A stretch of DNA of 7,391 nucleotides from Methylobacteriaceae bacterium (lineage in GTDB: Bacteria; Pseudomonadota; Alphaproteobacteria; Rhizobiales; Beijerinckiaceae), in assembly GCA_019247255.1 (NCBI GenBank), contig JAFAPJ010000168.1:1-7391 (forward strand). Direction: 5' to 3'. The position numbers and the translations under genes are program-made. Positions within the stretch are counted from its first letter, which is position 1, and the number at the start of each line of letters is the position of its first letter. The notes below the pieces were generated by a model. That model searched no databases. It was not told the origin of the DNA and worked only from the letters and a program-made list of their open reading frames with translations. Of the stretch, positions 4,826-7,391 are shown piece after piece.

Positions 4826-6196
4826 GTGAACCGCAACTGGCCAGGCTGGGCGTTCGATCGCGCCCGTGCCGCATTGACGAGCTCGATCGCGATCGGCGGG
4901 ACCCGGATCGCGGGCGCCGGACTGGGCTTCCTCAGCCAGGTCCTGCTCGCGCACCTTCTCGGTCCGGCCGATCTCGGCGTGTTCTACGCCGCGACCTCGC
5001 TCGCGCAGGTCGCGGGCTTCGCGGCGAGCCAGGGCTATTCCCACCTCGCGGTCCGGTTCAGCGTGCGTTACGGCGAGAAGAACCGTCCGGGGCTGTTCGC
5101 GGCCTTCGTGGCGCGCGCCGCCCATGACGGCTTCGTGGCCTCGGTGGCGGCGGCCTGCGCCATCGGGTTTCTCGCCTTCGCGGCGCCCGGGCTCGACCTC
5201 GCGACCCGGCTCTCCTACGCGGCCGCGGGCGTCGCCGTCCTCGCGACCTCGTCGCTGACGCTCCTCACCAATCTCGCGGGCGCCCAGCGCAGCTTCGGCT
5301 GGTGCTACCTGCCCGAAGGCCTCTTCCGGCCGATCCTCTTCCTGATCGCCGTGGGCGCGCTCGCCCTTCTCGTGGACCATCCCCGCAGCGCGCACGCGAC
5401 GATCATCTACGTGGCGCTCACCTGCGCGATCGGCGTGACGGTCGCGGTGGCGCTCCGGCCGCTGCTCCCCCGCATGCGCCGGCCGCGACCCTCCGAGCGC
5501 CGGCTCGGCCGCGCCTGGCGGCGCGAAGCCCGGCCGCTCGTCATCCTGGCGCTCATGCAGAACAGCTTCGCGGACATCGCGATCCTGTTTGCGACGCCCT
5601 TCCTGGCGAGCCAGGACCTCGCGATCTTCGGCCTCTGCCTGAAGCTCTCGCTCCTCATCGGCTACATGGTGCAGGTGAGCCAGCAGATGGCGCTGCCCGA
5701 CCTCGCCGAGGCGCGCGCCCGGCGTGACCCCGAGCTCGGCCGGCGGGCGCTCCTGCGGGCCTGCCGCTGGCCGACGCTCTCGACGGCGGCCGCGCTCGTC
5801 GCCTGCATGCTCTTCGGCGGGTGGATGCTGATGCCGTTCGGCCCGCATTTCGAGACCGGCCAGCCGACGCTCGTGGTGCTGGTCGCGGCGCAGCTCCTGC
5901 GCGCGCTCGCGGGCCCGAGCGCGCTGCGCGTGACGCTCGCCGGCGCGCAGCGGCTCAACGCCTTCCTGTGCGTCGCGTCGCTCGCGGTGCTCGCGGTCGC
6001 GAACGCTCTCCTGATTCCCGTCTACGGCGAGGTCGGGGCCGGCGCGGCGGTCGCGCTCGCGCTCGCGGTCTGGCTCGGCAGCCTCGCGGCAACGCTGCTC
6101 CGGCTCGGCGAAGGGCGCACCGACATCTTCGCGCTCGCGCGCGGCGGCCCGCGGCCCCCGCTGCCGACGGCCGAGCTCAGCGCCTCGCGGGGCTGA
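4826..6196 (+). CDS. MOP/Wzx-type polysaccharide or oligosaccharide flippase
   Basis: This 456-residue inner-membrane protein has roughly 12-14 hydrophobic segments, covering most of the chain. The N-terminal part, GGTRIAGAGLGFLSQVLLAH then LLGPADLGVFYAATSLAQ (about 24-61), is the signature first hairpin of the MOP (MATE-related) polysaccharide transporters PF01943/PF13440. Such proteins flip undecaprenyl-linked oligosaccharides or related lipid-linked units across the inner membrane. Basic loops such as RMRRPRPSERRLGRAWRREA (about 217-236) are expected on the cytoplasmic side. The GTG start at 4826 has an excellent Shine-Dalgarno and gives a soluble N-terminus before the first membrane segment. 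It diverges from the acyl-CoA synthetase and ends 48 bp from the convergent polyprenyl synthase. The cargo is unknown, and no glycosyltransferase or Wzy is in the window. Family assignment is solid; cargo is inference. Confidence 0.82.
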   Translation: MNRNWPGWAFDRARAALTSSIAIGGTRIAGAGLGFLSQVLLAHLLGPADLGVFYAATSLAQVAGFAASQGYSHLAVRFSVRYGEKNRPGLFAAFVARAAHDGFVASVAAACAIGFLAFAAPGLDLATRLSYAAAGVAVLATSSLTLLTNLAGAQRSFGWCYLPEGLFRPILFLIAVGALALLVDHPRSAHATIIYVALTCAIGVTVAVALRPLLPRMRRPRPSERRLGRAWRREARPLVILALMQNSFADIAILFATPFLASQDLAIFGLCLKLSLLIGYMVQVSQQMALPDLAEARARRDPELGRRALLRACRWPTLSTAAALVACMLFGGWMLMPFGPHFETGQPTLVVLVAAQLLRALAGPSALRVTLAGAQRLNAFLCVASLAVLAVANALLIPVYGEVGAGAAVALALAVWLGSLAATLLRLGEGRTDIFALARGGPRPPLPTAELSASRG

Positions 6197-6244
6197 GGGA
6201 GAAGGCCGGGTTAGTCCGCGCTTCGTCGGGGCCCGTCCGGCGGG
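6197..6244. other. Convergent spacer, no clear terminator
   Basis: A 48-bp GC-rich gap lies between the flippase stop and the polyprenyl synthase stop. It contains only weak GC-rich inverted complementarity and no T-run, so I do not call a terminator. Confidence 0.3.
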
Positions 6245-7309
6245 TCAGTGGACGCGGCCCACGCAGAAATCGACCGCGTCGAGGAGCGCCCGCTTCATCG
6301 GACCGGGCGGGAACAGCGCGAGCGCGTCGCGCGCGATTGCGCCGTAATGGCGGGCGCGCTCGATCGTGTCCTCGAGCGCGCGGTGACGCCGCAGGATCGC
6401 GATCGCCCGTTCGACGTCGCCGTCCCGGATCTCGCCGGCTTCCAGCGTCCTGCGCCAGAAGGCGCGCTCGCCCTCGTCGCCCCGCCGGAACGACAGCACG
6501 ACGGGCAGCGTGACCTTGCCTTCGCGAAAATCGTCGCCAACGTTCTTGCCGAGCGCGACGGCCGTCCCGCCGTAATCGAGCGCGTCGTCGACGAGCTGGA
6601 AGGCGACGCCCAGATTCATGCCGTAGGAGCGGCAGGCCGCGGCCTCGGCCTTGGGGCGGCCCGCCAGGATCGGCCCGACCTCGCAGGCGGCCGCGAAAAG
6701 CTCCGCGGTCTTGCCCCGGATGATCGCGAGATACTCGTCCTCGTTCGTCTCGGTGTTCTTGGCGGCGGCGAGCTGCATCACCTCGCCCTCCGCGATCACC
6801 GCGGCGGCGTTCGACAGGACCTCGAGCGCGCCGAGCGACCCGACCTCGACCATCATCCGAAAGGCCTGGCCGAGCAGGAAGTCGCCGACGAGCACGCTCG
6901 CCTCGTTGCCCCATTTGAGCCGGGCCGTAATGCGTCCGCGCCGGAGCCCCGAGGCATCCACCACGTCGTCGTGAAGCAGCGTCGCGGTGTGCATGAACTC
7001 GACCGCGGCCGCGAGATTGACGTGGCCCTGCCCGCGATAGCCGGCGAGGGAAGCGGTCGCGAGCGTCAGCATCGGGCGCAGGCGCTTGCCGCCCGACGAG
7101 ATCAGGTGGTTCGCGACCTCGGGGATCATCGTGACCCGCGAGCCCGTCTTCGACAGGATCAGGCCGTTCACCCGCTCCATGTCGTCGCGCACGAGGCCGA
7201 CGAGATCCTCGAGCGAAGGCTCGGTCGCATGATCCTGGAAGGACAGAACGGCGCCCACATCGCTCTCCCGGTTGCCGAACGCGTCCGCTGACAGCATGAT
7301 CCCTCGCAT
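6245..7309 (-). CDS. ispB: Long-chain trans-polyprenyl diphosphate synthase (octa-/decaprenyl)
   Basis: This 354-residue all-alpha prenyltransferase condenses isopentenyl diphosphate onto an allylic diphosphate to make the long side chain of ubiquinone, in the cytoplasm. Conserved motifs: GGKRLRPM (73-80), the first Asp-rich motif in FMHTATLLHDDVVD (105-118, Asp114/115/118), GDFLLGQAF (142-150), GEVMQL (175-180), a second Asp-rich motif FQLVDDALDY (237-246, Asp241/242/245), and GKNVGDDFREGKVTLPVV (254-271). The HTATLLHDDVVD stretch matches E. coli IspB-type enzymes. Alphaproteobacteria mostly make ubiquinone-10, so a decaprenyl enzyme (DdsA type) is likely, but chain length is not readable. 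An ATG at 7297, following GAGGG three bases away, is an alternative start giving 350 residues. It diverges from a DUF2007-like gene and appears to be a housekeeping gene unrelated to the cluster beside it. Confidence 0.93.
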   Translation of the reverse strand: MRGIMLSADAFGNRESDVGAVLSFQDHATEPSLEDLVGLVRDDMERVNGLILSKTGSRVTMIPEVANHLISSGGKRLRPMLTLATASLAGYRGQGHVNLAAAVEFMHTATLLHDDVVDASGLRRGRITARLKWGNEASVLVGDFLLGQAFRMMVEVGSLGALEVLSNAAAVIAEGEVMQLAAAKNTETNEDEYLAIIRGKTAELFAAACEVGPILAGRPKAEAAACRSYGMNLGVAFQLVDDALDYGGTAVALGKNVGDDFREGKVTLPVVLSFRRGDEGERAFWRRTLEAGEIRDGDVERAIAILRRHRALEDTIERARHYGAIARDALALFPPGPMKRALLDAVDFCVGRVH

Positions 7310-7363
7310 GGGCCGGTGCCGCGCCGCAACCGCGGCGATGCCGCAACGGAACGCGTCCCGCGC
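7310..7363. promoter_or_regulatory. Divergent spacer between polyprenyl synthase and DUF2007-like gene
   Basis: This 54-bp GC-rich spacer carries a direct repeat GCCGCAAC at 7323-7330 and 7340-7347, with a 17-bp period. There is no convincing promoter box on either strand. If both genes start here, their promoters must overlap each other or the coding starts. Confidence 0.25.
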
Positions 7364-7391
7364 ATGGTCGAGCTGATCCGCACGAGCGACC
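7364..7391 (+). CDS. Start of a DUF2007-like small protein, cut by right edge
   Basis: The ATG at 7364 opens MVELIRTSD, nine codons before the window ends. From knowledge of the family, DUF2007 proteins of alphaproteobacteria typically begin M-x-E-L-I/L-R-T-N-D and are small proteins of about 75 residues. They are often encoded divergently from the polyprenyl diphosphate synthase. The match of these nine residues plus the context supports the call, but the evidence is short. No strong Shine-Dalgarno is seen; GGAA lies 12 bases upstream. The family has no settled function beyond a proposed signal-transducing or metal-related role. Confidence 0.55.

Noticed and set aside
4739..5848. A 369-codon minus-strand open frame opposite the flippase
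   Set aside because: Highly charged Arg/Glu/Ala composition without a domain, opposite a gene with clear membrane segments and start signals.
6197..6244. Rho-independent terminator between the convergent flippase and synthase genes
   Set aside because: Only weak GC complementarity with a long loop and no T-run on either strand.
6248..7291. A 347-codon plus-strand open frame opposite the polyprenyl synthase
   Set aside because: A mirror of the codon bias of a gene whose catalytic motifs are all intact; no family features of its own.

Overview
The window is about 72% GC by eye, with densely packed genes and GC-rich third codon positions. This points to an alphaproteobacterium, probably Hyphomicrobiales of the Methylobacterium kind. 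That is inferred from composition, gene style and the divergent polyprenyl-diphosphate-synthase/DUF2007 pair at the right edge; no rRNA or other marker is present. There are eight protein genes: six complete, one cut by the left edge and one by the right edge. I see no tRNA, rRNA, CRISPR or insertion sequence, and no gene-free stretch longer than about 120 bases.

Left block (1-2341): a minus-strand pair encodes a small acyl carrier protein and an adenylate-forming ligase that overlaps it by 14 bp and runs off position 1. A 78-bp divergent spacer separates the pair from a plus-strand GNAT-like acyltransferase. A ligase that activates an acid, a carrier protein that can hold it as a thioester, and a transferase that could pass it on form a plausible activation-carry-transfer set.

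Middle block (2345-6196): two minus-strand genes encode a FATP/very-long-chain-type acyl-CoA synthetase and, downstream, a small cupin. Diverging from the synthetase is a MOP/Wzx-type polysaccharide flippase with clear start signals. Acyl-activating enzymes, a carrier protein, an acyltransferase and a flippase together suggest the edge of an accessory cluster that makes or exports an acylated surface glycan, glycolipid or small lipid-like metabolite. The product cannot be read from this window.

Right block (6245-7391): a canonical long-chain trans-polyprenyl diphosphate synthase (ubiquinone side chain) lies on the minus strand. The first nine codons of a DUF2007-like protein follow on the plus strand. 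These look like chromosomal housekeeping genes, and the accessory block abuts them.

The best regulatory signals are Shine-Dalgarno sequences before the ACP, cupin and flippase genes. An AAC(G/T)ATCGTTAA motif occurs in both the fadD/flippase and the fadD/cupin spacers. Short direct repeats lie in three spacers.
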